The notes under the pieces were generated by a model. The model saw nothing but the letters and a program-made list of their open reading frames with translations, had not been told where the DNA came from and searched no databases. 64,000 nt of DNA from Vanilla planifolia (lineage: Eukaryota > Streptophyta > Magnoliopsida > Asparagales > Orchidaceae): positions 1,473,487 to 1,537,486 of the forward strand of contig JAIUJO010000084.1 of assembly GCA_023846275.1 (NCBI GenBank), read 5' to 3'. Both the position numbers and the translations under genes were made by a program. Below, one piece after another: positions 48,010 to 61,417 of this stretch. Position 1 is the first letter of the stretch. The number at the start of each line of letters is the position of its first letter.

Positions 48010-48950
48010 TACTATAAAACTTTAATTTTTTTGTATTTTAATAATACTTAATATTATTATGAATATCTGTAAAAGCTAAAAGTTAAATTATTATTATATA
48101 ACTTTTACTTAATTATTTTACTCTTCCTTCTCTATATCTTAGTAGCTCTAATGTTCTCTCACGTTCTTCTCTCTTATATCATCATTCTTTTATTTGTCAC
48201 TTATTCTCTCTCATTTTATCTTTCTCTTGCCCTCTTTCTCCTCTTTCTTCTCTATATTCCAATTTCTCTGTCAATTTTACGTTGTTTTTTATTTTATCTT
48301 CTTTTCTTCTTTTCTTTCTTTTCATTCAAACATCTCTCACATCTCTTTTTATTATTATTTTTTTTATCACTCTCTTATCTATCCATCATTATTCTTTTCT
48401 AGTGGACATATCTCCCAAACAATTCTTTATTATTTTTATTATAAATTATAAAATATTTATATATTTTTGAAATACATGTTAATGTGAACAATATGAGATA
48501 TTTCTTAATTAAGTGTACTGCATGAGAGAGAGTGAGTCATTAATAGATAAGTGAGTGATAAAGAAGAAAATAATAACATAGGGAGAACAAAATAAAGATT
48601 CAAAGAGGAGAAAGAGAAAAGAAGAGAAGAGAGAAAGAGAAGATAAAGGTTATTGAGAGAACAAAAAACAACATATAAGTTAAAAGAAATGAGATAATTG
48701 AGATGAATAAAGGAAAGACACAGTGAGGGGAAGACAAGACATTCAGATGGGTAACGCAATAAAGGGAATGATAATAAGATAAAGATGAAAGTGAGAAAGT
48801 ATAAGAGCTATAGAGATAAAGATAAGAAAATGTGAAGAAGAATTAAATAATAGTTATATGTTAACAAAATAACTTATAGTATTTATTCATTTTGATAAAA
48901 ACTAAAACATTCAATATTATTTAAATAAAAAATAAAACTTTTGTAGTTAT
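48010..48950. repeat. Diverged inverted repeat at the second polarity switch
   Basis: The left arm (about 48010-48425) and right arm (about 48530-48950) are reverse complements. TAGTAGCTCTAATGTTCTCT at 48141-48160 pairs with GAGAAAGTATAAGAGCTATA at 48793-48812. ATAACTTTTACTTAATTATT at 48098 pairs with AATTAAATAATAGTTATAT at 48841. Summed coordinates of the pairs are constant near 96954, so the axis is about 48477. The axis is where plus-strand CT sequence changes to plus-strand GA sequence. Confidence 0.8.
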
Positions 48951-49445
48951 TTTTGTACATAGATAATATTTAGAGCATATTTTCAATATTTATTTAATAT
49001 TATTTTATGAATTTATGTTATCTTAAATTTTAATTAACAAATAAATAATGTCACTTATTTTAATATCTTATTACTTTGTGACAAAATGTAGATAATAAAT
49101 ATAAATTTTTTTTCATATTAATAATTTAATTGCAAGTAGTTTATGCTATAATACTTGATTATTTTAAGAATTTTTATAGAAATCATGTCTATAATATTGA
49201 CAATATATGTTATTTGTGACCTATAATAGATAATCATAGTAATCTCGCACGTAATTTAAAATATATTTAAGTAAACATTTTACTATATCATATTAAGAAT
49301 TATATTATATAAGTAATATTTAAAAAAAGAACAAAAATAAAAAAAATAAAAAAAAATCACATATAACATTGTTATTTATTAATAAATATTAACATATTAT
49401 TAAAACTAATACACATTCACTAGAGAAATGAATGCTATTAATTGA

Positions 49446-49560
49446 TGCGCAATACGAGGACTTCTCAAGAGGTCACCCAAACAAATACCACACTAACTTA
49501 AGTATGGTTAACTTTTGAGTTCTAAAGATATCAATTGGTTTAATGATTGTCTAACACACA
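49446..49560 (-). pseudogene. 5S rRNA relic 13
   Basis: TGCGCAATACGAGGACTTCT then CAAGAGGTCACCCAAACAAA, AAGTATGGTTAACTTTTGAG and TTCTAAAGATATCAATTGGT give a full-length copy on the minus strand. The 3' end is close to the functional form. Confidence 0.9.
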
Positions 49561-50920
49561 CATGTATAAGAGCTAAAAATTCACTCTTATAACAAGTTTC
49601 ATTAAGATAATGAACAATTATAGAATTTTTTTTATTATTTATCATATCTTAACATATTTAAAAATAATTTTAGGTTTGTTATGTATTTAGTAATACATTT
49701 CGATGTTAATAATTTATTTATATTCAATGAGCAAGAGATTATCTATATTGTACTTTTATTTATTTCAATTATTTATATGTATATCAAAATAAAACTAAAG
49801 AAAACATTTTAAAAATTATTATAATGTTAAAACTAACATTAATATTTTCCAAATTAATATAAATAAAATGTAATTATGTATAGAAACTGTAATATAGATA
49901 TATCATAATGTAGTAATTGTATATGATTTTTGCAATCTTGTTACTAAATATGTAATATAAAATGTAATGCAATGTACTAAGTATTATATTAAAGTGGGCA
50001 ATAATAGAGATTTGTTAATTTATTTTAATTTATTAAACTAAGAACATGATAGTGGAGATGAAGACAAATATTTTGGAATGAGATAGAGTCATTGAGAGAT
50101 AAGAGACTTAAAGATAAAAATAGTAATGCATAGATAACAGTGGGATGGTGGAAAGAATAGAAAATATTTGTATTTTAAACTACATATGTTATATGTTTTA
50201 AACAATAAATAACATTGAATAATAATCATATTTATTATATAGTAATATTTTATAAAAAATAATTTTTAACATTAATTATAAAATAAGATAAAAAAATAAA
50301 TTATTATACATTAATTATTATAAAACTTTGTTGTTATATCTATATAAGATCTCAAATAAGATTGAAATTTATTTTAAAAATTAAAAAAAATTTATGATAA
50401 TTAATAAAATGATTTACTAGCTAATAAAAAAATCATTTAATTAATTTTCATAAAATTTAGATTAATCACAAATTATATGTTTATCAAAATAAGTATAATA
50501 TAATAAATGTTGCAATAATGCATTTCCAATAATTCTAATATATTAACATAAATGTTTATCCCAAAAATAACAAAGCAACGCAAAACGTAATACACTAAAA
50601 TGAATTATATATGACATAACATAATTAATATTTGAAGATGTAGCGACAAAATGTGGTCAAGGAGATAGGGACAAGAAACTAAAGTGAGGGAAAGAAAAAG
50701 GGAAGGGAGATAAAGTGAGAAAGGGAAGAGTGAGATAGAAAGGCAAATGATGAATATAAAGAAGATGATAATAAAGTTAATAAGTAAATGCTAATAAATA
50801 ATAACTACAATCTAAATTATAAAATAACATATATAATTATGTTGTTTATTAATAGGAATTAACATATAATTAAAACAAACTTTGGTGCATTGCAAAAACA
50901 AATGCTATGAAAACAATATC

Positions 50921-51036
50921 TGTAATAAGATGTCCTCTCAAAATGTCACCCATCAAAACACTACCCTCACCCAAGCATTGTTAACTTTTGAGTTGTAACG
51001 AGATGTAGTACTAATGTGACTACTATCCTAAAGATA
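50921..51036 (-). pseudogene. 5S rRNA relic 14
   Basis: TGTCCTCTCAAAATGTCACC, CATCAAAACACTACCCTCAC, CCAAGCATTGTTAACTTTTG and AGTTGTAACGAGATGTAGTA cover the gene. The 5' end is ACTAATGTGACTAC. Confidence 0.9.
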
Positions 51037-53417
51037 ACGAATCAAGTTAGAAATTTTCAAGTTTTTCATGAGTTTGTATTTTCAAAAAAAATTTTAATAT
51101 TATTTCGTATATTATAATATATTCCAATGCTAATAAATTATTTGTGCTGAATTAATGAGAAATTACATATATTATTCTTTCTTTTAAGGTAGACATTCAA
51201 GTATAGATTTTTTTCATCTAAATTAAAGTTTTCAAGAAATTGAATTATTTGTTAATAAATAATAAAATCTGAAATAAATAAAATTATTATGACTATTATT
51301 ATTATTTATATCATTTACTTATACTACAATTATTACAAATTATTATAATTTTAAATTTAATCTTATATACTTTAAATCAATATAAAAAAATTATCACTAC
51401 TTACATGATGAATATATCATTATCTATGGGCATATTAATGTTGAAATAGTAATATATGTTGTACATATCATTTTCACTATTACATTATTAAATAAATAAT
51501 TTAAATGGCAATGCAATGCATGAAATATTATAATAAAGTATATAACAGAAGAGATTTCTTAATTATATATTAATTAATGGAGCTATAGAAATAGATACTA
51601 GAGAGAAAAGAAAAGTATAGTGCAAGAGAAGGAGTTAGACATAAAAGGCAAGAGAGATTGTAAAGAAAGTAATGATACAGAGAAAGAAAATAATGAAAAT
51701 GGAATATTTGTATTTTAATCAATGTATATTATTTCTTCAAATATATTTCAATTCAAGGTAATTATATTTATGATATTGGGTTTTATATGAAATTCAAATG
51801 TACTTTCTTATATTTTTTTGAAAAAAGATGATAAAAGCATAACTATTGTGCATTAATTAACATAAATAACATTGACCAAAGTTATATATGTGTAGAAATA
51901 AAATCAAAATTTATATTATAAATTTATAATATTATGATAATTAGAAAATATATTTACTAAAAAGCAAAATGTAATATTTTAAATTTTAATTATAGTTTGA
52001 AAGCGTAGAAAGTTATATTCATAATAATAAAACTATAATATAACATATTTTATAAACATGTGTTTTTAATAATTTCAATAAATTAATTAAATGTTATTAT
52101 AGTGATAACAAAGTGATAGATGTAGTGTTCTACTAAAATGTATTATATGTAAATATTTAATTAATATTTTAGAAAGTGTGATAGAAAGTGAGAGAAGAAA
52201 GAAGAACAAAATAATGTGATGACAGATATTAGGAAGAGAGAGGTAAGAAAGGGAATAAGAAAAATTAGAAGAGAAGAGAGTGGGGAAAATGGAAGATGTT
52301 CAAAAAATTAATTATGAGGGAAAATAAAGATAAATTTTTGAAAATATGTAGAAAGAAAAAGAGAAAGGGAGTGAGGGAGAACAAAGGGAGGCTTATATTG
52401 GCACAACGAGTAGAGAAAGTGAAATAAATAGATTAAAAACAAAGTGAGAGATAATGAGAGGTGGAGCGACAAACTATATTATAAAAATAAAGACTATAAT
52501 AGTGAGGAGAGAGATTAAGAGAAATAAAGAGATAAGAAAAGATATAAAGGAAAAATAAAGAGAGATAAGGAGCTTGAGGGAAAGAGAGAGAGGGGAGAGA
52601 AGATAGATGACATAAAGAATAAATAAGAATGTGAAAGAGAGAAATGAGAGAAGAAAGAGGGATAGTACAAAGAGAGGGTAATGGGAAGCTGAGGAGATAA
52701 TATTGGTATGATAAATAAGAAAATGATAATTCAATGGAAAAAGAAGTGAGATTGAGTGAAAGCTAAAGAGATACAATAATGAAGTAAAAGAAATAATTAA
52801 ATAAACATTATATCTTAATAATAAAACTAAAAGTATTTATTAATATTAATATGCAAATAGAATTTAATACTAAGCATTATACAAGTAAAAAAATATTGGA
52901 ATTATTTTTTTATATTACTAATTCTTAGAGTTTTTGTTGCTATTAGTTCGATATCATTCTATTAGCATGTATAATCTTAAAAGTTCATTAAATAATTACA
53001 ATCACTTATTCTAATTTATTATCCATGAATCCATAACATATATAATAAATGCAAATAATATTTCACATTAATAATAAAATTTTATATTGTTTATCTTATA
53101 CATTGTATTATTACATTAAAAACGTTCATATGCATAATAAATTGACTATTCTAAGTATATATTAGTTCAACGTTAATATATGTAATATAAGTACTATTAT
53201 GGATAATTAAAGTATATAAAATAATTTTTTATTATATCAAATTAAGGAATATTTAATACTGCTTTAAAATGATAATTATTTAATTCTAATGAAAGTAATA
53301 ATTAATAATTAAAAAATAAATTATAAAATAACTTAAATAATAATATTATTTATTAATAAGAATTAATATACTTAAAAACCAACTCACATTCATTAAAAAA
53401 ATACAATGAAAAAAGAA

Positions 53418-53533
53418 GTGCAACATGATGACTTCTCAACATTCCAACCAATCCAAATACTACTCTCGCACAATCATGGTTAACATTTGAATTATATTGT
53501 AATCCACTACTATAATGCTTATGTGGTCACGCA
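53418..53533 (-). pseudogene. 5S rRNA relic 15
   Basis: TGCAACATGATGACTTCTCA, AATACTACTCTCGCACAATC and ATGGTTAACATTTGAATTAT are clear 5S. CTCTCGC is unchanged from the functional gene. The 5' end is ATGCTTATGTGGTCACGCA. Confidence 0.9.
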
Positions 53534-54253
53534 CACATACAAGATCTAGGAAAACAAACTTTTATGGCTATTTCTTTGAAGATAATGTACTATCTAATAA
53601 ATCTTATTAATTATCATGTGTATATACATTGAAAAATAATTTTATTTTTAATATAGATGTCATAATATATTTTGATGTCCAAACTTTATTTATATTATAA
53701 CAACAAAAACTTTTCTATATTATAGTTATAATTAAAATGAACATGTAAGAAAAGAATTATTTTCTCTAAATTTTGTTTCTTATAAATAAAAAATAAATTA
53801 TGTATAAGTTAGATAATTATTTCTCATATTATTTTTTTAATAAAATTATCATTTATATTAAAATGAAAGCTAGTGTAAATGGCACAAATTATTATAATAT
53901 TAAAATTGAAAGCATATATTTCTTTATAAAGGTAAATTAATAAATTTATCATTAATTATGTCATAAATAGTGCAACATTAGAGACTTCTTAATTAATATT
54001 AATTGATAGAGCTAAAAAGTAGATAGTTGAGATGGAAGTTAATTGAATAATGACAGAGCCATAGAGAGATGCAACAGATATAGATGAAAGTAGTAATATT
54101 GACAAAAGTGAGATATGATAAAAAAGGAAATAATATTGATGTCATCCAAATTGTGTTACATATAAAAAAACTATACATTTAATAAGTTACTTTGCATAAT
54201 TATTATAAAGCTCATTAATTATAATTATATTAGAGTTAAATATAATTAATATG

Positions 54254-54272
54254 TTATATATATATATATATA
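54254..54272. repeat. (TA)n microsatellite
   Basis: This is a short perfect TA run inside a 5S spacer. Similar short TA runs occur near 33474, 41296 and 45966. Confidence 0.9.
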
Positions 54273-54807
54273 AAATTAGAGAGATTTTGACAATGAATAA
54301 ATATATTTGATTTTTTAAAAATAGTATAATTCATTTTAGTTATAATTTAGATGTATAATGGACAATGTGTATTAATATTATCTTATCATAATGTATACTA
54401 TAAACAAACATTTACAATAATACTAACATATTAACATAATAGTTTTATTACAATAATAATAAAGCAAGACATCAAATATTTGACTAAAATGCATTATATA
54501 TGAAATATCTTAAGTAATATTTGAATGCAAAGTGAAACAAAGTGATAAATGAGAAAGTGAAAAGAACATAATGTGATGTTACAATTTAAGGAATAGAGAG
54601 ATATGAAGATATAAGTGAGAGAGAGTTAGAGAAAGGAATTTGGGATATAAAGAAAGTTATATTAACATTATTAGGTTAATATTTGTAAATAATAGTTATA
54701 ATTTAAACTATAAAAATAATTTATGATTTTTTTATTAATAAATATATACATTTTATTATAACTGACACTCATTCATTTAAAAAATAAATACTATGGAAAA
54801 ATATTTA

Positions 54808-54920
54808 AAATAGGAAGACTTCTCAAGAGCACACCCATTCAAATGCTATGCTTGCCAAAGAATGATTATAGTTTGAGTTTAGATGAGATCAATGCTTTAA
54901 TGCTTTGCTAGAAATAGGCA
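54808..54920 (-). pseudogene. 5S rRNA relic 16
   Basis: AATAGGAAGACTTCTCAAGA then GCACACCCATTCAAATGCTA, GCCAAAGAATGATTATAGTT and TGAGTTTAGATGAGATCAAT follow the 5S order. This is the last relic before the purine-rich domain. Confidence 0.85.
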
Positions 54921-55570
54921 TATACAAATATGCTAAAAATTTCTTAAATTAACATGTTTATATGTTTTAAAAAAATTTTGTCTGTTGCAAATATAATAAC
55001 ATATTCCAATGTTAATATGCTTATTTTCTTGAATTAATGAGTAGCTTTTTTGTTATAATTTTCTTTAAAGCAGTGATTCGTACATAAACTTTTTTGTAAC
55101 AAATTTTAGTTATTTAAAATTATATTATGTGTTAATTATAAATAATGAAATACAAAGCAAAAGATTTTTTTGCTTCGATTATTTAAATTATTTGCCTTAA
55201 TTACACCATTATGTACATTAAAATAAAACAAAAGCATACATAATAGAAATTACTATAATTAACATATATTGTTTTTTTGCATAATTTAAAACTGATATAC
55301 AATAATATATCTTATACTTATAATTTTTTTCATTTATGTTTTTAAATATATAATATGAATATTAATGAAATACATGACATATTTTATTAAAGTGCTTAAC
55401 AAACTAATTCTTAATTAATATTAATTGACGGAGCTAGAGAAAGATGGTCTTAAATGGGAGATTTCTTCTACAAAAGAGATGTAGGGAGATGTGGAGGGAT
55501 AAAAGAGAGGTAAAAATCAGTGATAGAGAGCAAAGAGAGAGAAGATTAAATGTGAAGGGAACATTTGCAT

Positions 55571-57295
55571 TTTAAATTATGTGTATTTTTTGAAAGTATA
55601 TAATAGTTATAAATAATTATAAGTATATTATTTTATATAAAAAATAAAAAGAATATTACATATTAATTATAGAATGAGTAAATTATTATACATTAATTAC
55701 TATATATGTTGTATCTCTATCATTATATTTACCACATTAACCCTTTGATCTACTTGTAATTGTCTAATTCTTTGTCTTTGCCTTTCCCTTGATGACTCTT
55801 CACTGTCTCTCACCTCCTTATCTCTTTCTTTGTCAAATCAACTTCCTTCCCTCTCATTCATTCTCTCTCTATCTTTTTTTTAAATTTTTCCTTATCTCTT
55901 TATCCATCTTCTTTTGACTCTCTCCTCTTTGGTGTATTTTGTATCAATATAATACATTTTCTCACTCACTTCAAAACCCTATTATCAAACTCTCTTCCAG
56001 TTGTGTCACCATATGTCTCCCTTACACTCTTTCCCTTTCAACATATTCTACATAATTTAGCACTATTGCTTTTCAAACTTATTTTAATCTCCTCCATCAC
56101 TTCTCTCTAGATTTTACCCATTCCCCTATCTATCTTTCTTTTATAAGTATCTCTCATTACTTTATTTTCTTCCATATTTTAGCTCTATCACTTTTTATTG
56201 CTCACTCATAAAATACAAATTAAAATATTTGATATGTAATACGTTTTTAGTATACATATGCTCATTTTATCAAGACAAGGATCGCAAACAAACTAAAAAA
56301 ACATTTTTCCATTCTTTTTTATTAACCTTTTAAATTAATATTAGAACAAAATTAAGAAATAATGAATAAGAATTTATATTGAATACATGCATAAAAAGAA
56401 AGGAAATATTTTTTTTTCTTTCTATTATCTTATTCTTAGGAATTTCTAATTAAGATTAGGGTTTCAAAATTAGTCTAATTAATTATTAAATTATAATATT
56501 GAAATTAGTATATTTTGTAGAAAAATATTTCCTGAATTATTAATAATAATTTTCTTTTTTATCATTTTTTACATATACTTTTAAGGAATAATATGTTTAA
56601 GAAAGAGAAACTATCAAGAAGAATAAATCATAAAATAATGATATATAATGAAAAAGAAATCATTGAAAAAAAAAAGGACTAAAAGAAGAGCATAATAATA
56701 TAAAAAATTATATTAAAAGAAGAAAATAAGATAAAGAATAAATGTAAATAAAGAATATTGAAGAATAGATACAATATTAAAATAACTAGATGAAATAGAT
56801 TCAGGCGAATAAGAAGAAAAACAACACAAATAATACAATCAGAATAAATATCAAATATATTAAAATAATAATAACAAAAAAAATATTAACAATATTTTTT
56901 ACTATGAATGATTTATATTATTTGTTTATTATTTTTATAATATTAATAAATTAACATTATAAAACTTATTAATAATATAAAAACCGTACAAATATGTATT
57001 TTAAAAATTATTATAATTCATTATTTTTTATAATAATTTTGAATTATAGATGGTGTTTTTTATATATATTTAAATTAATAAAAGCATTATTAAAAAGAAA
57101 TACAACTTATAATTATTCTTGTTCTTAATTAAAAGAGAATTGTATATATTTTAATTATTATTAGATGTTTTCCTAGTTTTCATAAAATAATAATTAATAA
57201 ATTTTAATCTTTACCTTTTTAACTTCGATTTATTAGCCATATTTTTCTTCTTTTTATACATATTATGTTTCTTATTCTATTCCCCAATTATCATT
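55571..57295. other. AT-rich DNA with one CT-rich tract
   Basis: 55735-56215 is CT-rich on the plus strand (TCTCTCACCTCCTTATCTCT and similar), opposite in phase to the GA tract just before it at 55430-55560. The pair could form a diverged inverted structure. 56220-57295 is AT-rich without a recognisable gene. A segment near 56680-56740 with AAAAGAAGAAAATAAGAT resembles 61205-61235. No 5S relic is visible. Confidence 0.6.
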
Positions 57296-60235
57296 TGAAA
57301 TAAGATATTGAAGATAGAATTACAAATAATGACTAAAAAGAATAGACAGAGACATAGGATAGAAAGGGAGGGAGAGAAAGAGAGGGAGAGAAAGGGAGGG
57401 AGAGAGAGAGAACAAGGAGAAATTAGGAGACATAAGAAACTATAATGGAATCTATATGGATAAATAAAATAGAGGATAATGAGAGAGAATAGAAAAATAA
57501 CATTAAGAAAAAAGGAGCGAGAAAGAGAGTGCATGCTAAAGTGAGAGAAGGAACGAGCGAGTGACAAAGACAAGAGCTGTTGATATAAAGGGAAGGGAGT
57601 GGAAAAGAGAGAAAAATAAATAAAATAGTGAAGAAAGAGAAAGAGTCTAAGTAAGGTAGAGAGAGAAAGAGATAAACCATAAGAGAGAGAAACAGAAAAG
57701 AGAGGGATGGAGTATCAATTAATAAAATAAGATAGTTGATGAATAAGGAGGAGAGAAGAGAGGAGGTGAGAAATGAGATTGAATAAATTAAGAAGATTGC
57801 TAGACAAAGATGTACAAGGAAGAAGGGAGCTTCAGAGAGAGCAAAATGATGGAGAGTAGTAAGGAGAGCATTAGAAATAGAAAATAAAGAGACAAAATGA
57901 AGGAGAGATAAGATAAAAAAAATTTGATATAAATTTAGTAGAAATTAAGTGAGATATATAAAGAAGAGAAAGAAAGAAAGGTTGGAAAAAATAGGAAAGA
58001 TTTAGTAGAGTGTGATAGAGAAAAGATAGGAAAGAGAGTTTATGAAAGAAAAATTTAATGGAGAACAAAATAGAATAAGCTTGATGGAGTTTGAAGAGTG
58101 TAGGTTAGAGATGAAAGATAGAAAAGAATAAGAAAGAGCATGATAAGATAAAAGTGGAACTAGAAATAGAGATAAAGAGAGATATAGAGTGGTGAGAGCC
58201 AAATGAAATTGAGATTATAAGAAAGAGGTTAAGTAATATAGAACTACAAAGATAGTTAGGAATAGACACCCATTGAGAAAAGTGTTATAAGTTATATAGT
58301 AATAGAGAAATAAAGAGACATTGAAGGTATTAGAAAGAAAGGCAAAGCGATAAATATGAGTAGAAAAAGGGAATTGGACAAAAATAAAGAATAGAGAGAA
58401 GATAAGAAGATGGACAAGTAACATAAAAAATGAAATGGGAAAGTGAGTGTCAAAAGAGTCAGTTGGATGGTGGAAAAAAGAGACAGAAGAAACATAGAGA
58501 GATGGCGTGATGAAAAGAGAGAAATTAATAAAGGAAGACATATAGAGAGATAAAAAGAATTGGAAAAATAAGGATGTATGGGGAGAGTGCTATTAAAGAG
58601 AAGATAAAAGTTGTAATGGAAAAGGTAGAGGGAAGAGTGAAAGTGAGAAAAATGAAAGGGTAGATAACAATGATAATAAAAGGAATAAAGAGATGAGAGA
58701 GCGAGAGAAGAGAGTGGTAAAGTGCTTCGTCAATTTATGAGGGCAATAAAATAATGATCCATGGAGATGATAATGAGGAATGGATAGGTAGAGATAGTAA
58801 GAATAAGATAGATACAATTATAGGGTAAAGAAAAAAGAGGGTAAACATTGTGATACAAAAAGTGATATAGCGATACCATATGGATAGAAGCATAAATAGA
58901 CAATAAGCAAAGGTAGGAGACAAATAAAGTGATATAAAGTTTTAGAGACTATGAGAGAGTAAAAGAGTGAAAAAAAGGAGTTAAAAAATAGATAGAAGGG
59001 ATAAATAAGAAAGAGAATGAATGTCATAAAGATATAAGAAGATAGAAGATAAAGAGAAGGTAGAGAAGTGACAAAAGAAAAAGGAGAGAAAAGATATGAT
59101 GAGAGACATAAATATACAAAGAGATAGATATAAAGTGTATGAAAGAAGTGGAGGAGACGTGAGATTGAAAGAAAATAAAAAAAATAACGAAGAACTAGAA
59201 GAAAGTATAAATTGTAGTTTAGTGAGGAATGATAAAAAGACATAAAAAGAGAAAATGAAATAAAAGACAAAGTGAACATGAGAGAGAGGAGTCTGCAAGA
59301 GAGTTCAATAAAAGAAAATTAATAAGATTTTGTAAGATTATTACGATAAAGGATTTAAGAAGGAAGAGAGAAATAGATTGAGATATCACCTTAAACTGCT
59401 TGACAAGAAAGATGAGGAAGGAGAAAGAGAGAACAAATAACAATGATAGAAAAAAGAGAAGGAGAGCTAAGAAATAAATGGAAAAGGGAATTAAGAGGTT
59501 CAGTTCAAGAGAAACAAAAGAAATTATGAGAAAAAATGATTTGTATAATTAAAATATTGTTGTAAATGTAATTCAAAATATTAAAATAAAAATAATGACT
59601 ACTAATAATTTTTATCATTAAGTAATAAATATTAATAATTAATAAGAGTGAGGGAGATAAATTGTAAGATACATTATGGAGGAAGAAGAGAGGGAAGACA
59701 TAAAAATGTTCGATAAAGAGAGGTTATGATTGAAAGAAAGAAAGTGAGATTTATAGAGACAAATTTGAGAAACATATAATAAGAGAATAATATAAAGTAA
59801 GAGGAGAGAGTGAAAGAGTGAAAACGTGAAAGACAACAAAGTGATGGAAGTCAATTAGAGTGTGATTAGAGAAAAGAGAGGATAAAGGTGGTAATTGAAG
59901 AAAAGGAGGATAAAACAAAAAGAGAGACAATTTGAGAGATAGAATGAGTAATAGAGAATGGAGTGAGATAAACTAAGAGGAGTGATAATGCAAAAGGCAC
60001 TAATAGAGGGAAAGAGGGAGAGATATTCCAAGAGAGTGAAGGTGGTGGTAGATAAGAGTTATGGGATCGACGAAGAAGGAGAGGAAATGTGGCAAAAGAG
60101 TAGGAAAGAACAAGGAGGTAAAGAGAGGAAAAGAAAGATATAAATAAAAATAAAAAAGTGGGAAGAGAAAGCCATTATTACAATTGATAGATAAGAGAGA
60201 TGAATAACAGAGTGAAAACAAGTAGAGTGAATTAT
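57296..60235. repeat. Long purine-rich (GA/A) domain 1
   Basis: Over about 2.9 kb the plus strand is mostly A and G (GAGAGAAAGAG, GATAAAGAGAGATA and so on), with T interruptions and very little C. It is low-complexity and I cannot find a stable period. An AT-rich interruption lies at 59530-59640. The apparent minus-strand reading frames are Ser/Leu/Phe-rich translations of the CT strand and carry no domain. The tract is about ten times longer than the GA tracts of the 5S spacers. Confidence 0.8.
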
Positions 60236-61370
60236 ATTTAATTATGCTTGTTAAAATTTTAATTAGTTTTTCTTACTATATATAGTATGTTAATAAAATT
60301 ACCGTTAATTAATATTATGCAATGTAATATTTAATTATAGAACTAATATTTAAATATGATAATTTTTCGTTTTTATAATCTATTAAAAAGTAATTAATTA
60401 TTGTTTAAGAAATGTGGACTAGAATAATTATTTTTATTACCGTTGATCGTAACTAATAAATATTTCTCTAATAAAATTATAAGAGTAAAACTTTTATTCT
60501 CATGTTTTTTATAATTATAATCTGCCTACACCAATAACATATAAAATTACAATTATTATTATTGTTATGATATATCTTTTTTAGGAAAAATAATTTATGA
60601 TTACAAAAAATATAATAATAATTACTATATTCATGATTAAACTTTTAATTGCATCTTATAATTACAAAAAAAAATTCTTAAGAATATTGAGTAGAACATC
60701 AAAATAAAAAAATTAATTTACTATTAAATTATAATAATAGTAATAAAGAAGTTTCTAGGAAAACATAAAATAACAAAAACAAAAATATTTTGTTTTCCAT
60801 TTTTTTTAATTCTAAAGTGAGTATGATGACAAACATTAAGAAAAATGGAATGAGAGTTCATTATAAATATAAGATTAAGAAGAAAAAGAATAATTTAATA
60901 ATTTACAATTACCTTATTATTAGAAATTACTCATTAAGAAAACTTTTCGACAAAATTATATAATTAATTTTTCAATTAAAATAGTAATATTTAAAATATG
61001 TTTTAAAATATATACAAATTAATTACTAAATAGTTTCTTTTTGCCTTTTTACTTTCGTACTTATCGTTTTAATGAACAACATGATAAATAAAGAGAAACA
61101 ATGGTAATGGAAATATATAAAGGGATGATTCACAAGAAGAAGAATAAGAAAATGTAGAGCACAAAAATGTAATACAACAAGGGAATAATAATAAGAAAAA
61201 AGGGATTAAAAGAAGAAAATAAGATTAACACTAAAATAAAATAGGAAAAGTTTAAAAAAATATACATGAGAATAAAAGAAGTAGAAGAATCATATGTTGT
61301 GAAATAAGAAAACAAATATGGGGAAGGAAAAAATGAATATTTCTAATTAATGAGAAGAAATATAAATTTT

Positions 61371-61417
<47 letters not shown>

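Larger units (their letters stand above)
40500..48476 (+). repeat. Decayed 5S rDNA array, block B (5S on plus strand)
   Basis: These units are the same as in block A but inverted, with the CT-rich tract on the plus strand: about 41350-41710, 42585-42740, 43845-43965, 44635-44695, 46985-47330 and 48115-48425. Upstream of the 5S relics lies TTCATGATAATTTAAAAAAT then TCAATAGTTCATTATTTT (near 40590, 43018, 44965, 46166). Downstream lies a T-run and GCATTGGTTTTT (near 42128 and 43239). At 47590-47660 the upstream flank is present but the 5S is deleted. A GA tract on the plus strand at 44262-44510 is out of phase and marks a small inversion. Confidence 0.85.
48477..55570 (-). repeat. Decayed 5S rDNA array, block C (5S on minus strand)
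   Basis: The units have the same orientation as block A, with GA tracts on the plus strand at about 48520-48850, 50040-50165, 50635-50780, 51585-51705, 52165-52800, 54005-54140, 54530-54660 and 55430-55560. TTAATTAATATTAATTGA then GGAGCTA precedes several tracts (near 53991 and 55412; the first block at 51570 reads ATATTAATTAATGGAGCTA). The 5S spacing is larger here (1.4-2.5 kb), and the extra GA tracts between 50.9 and 53.4 kb suggest that a 5S has been lost near 52 kb. Confidence 0.83.

Noticed and set aside
34580-55570. 5S-derived SINEs or Cassandra-type elements instead of a 5S gene array
   Set aside because: Cassandra elements have short LTRs and primer-binding and polypurine sites, and SINEs have tails and target duplications. 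Here whole units of over 1 kb with the same flanks on both sides of 5S recur in tandem. I cannot exclude a few dispersed copies.
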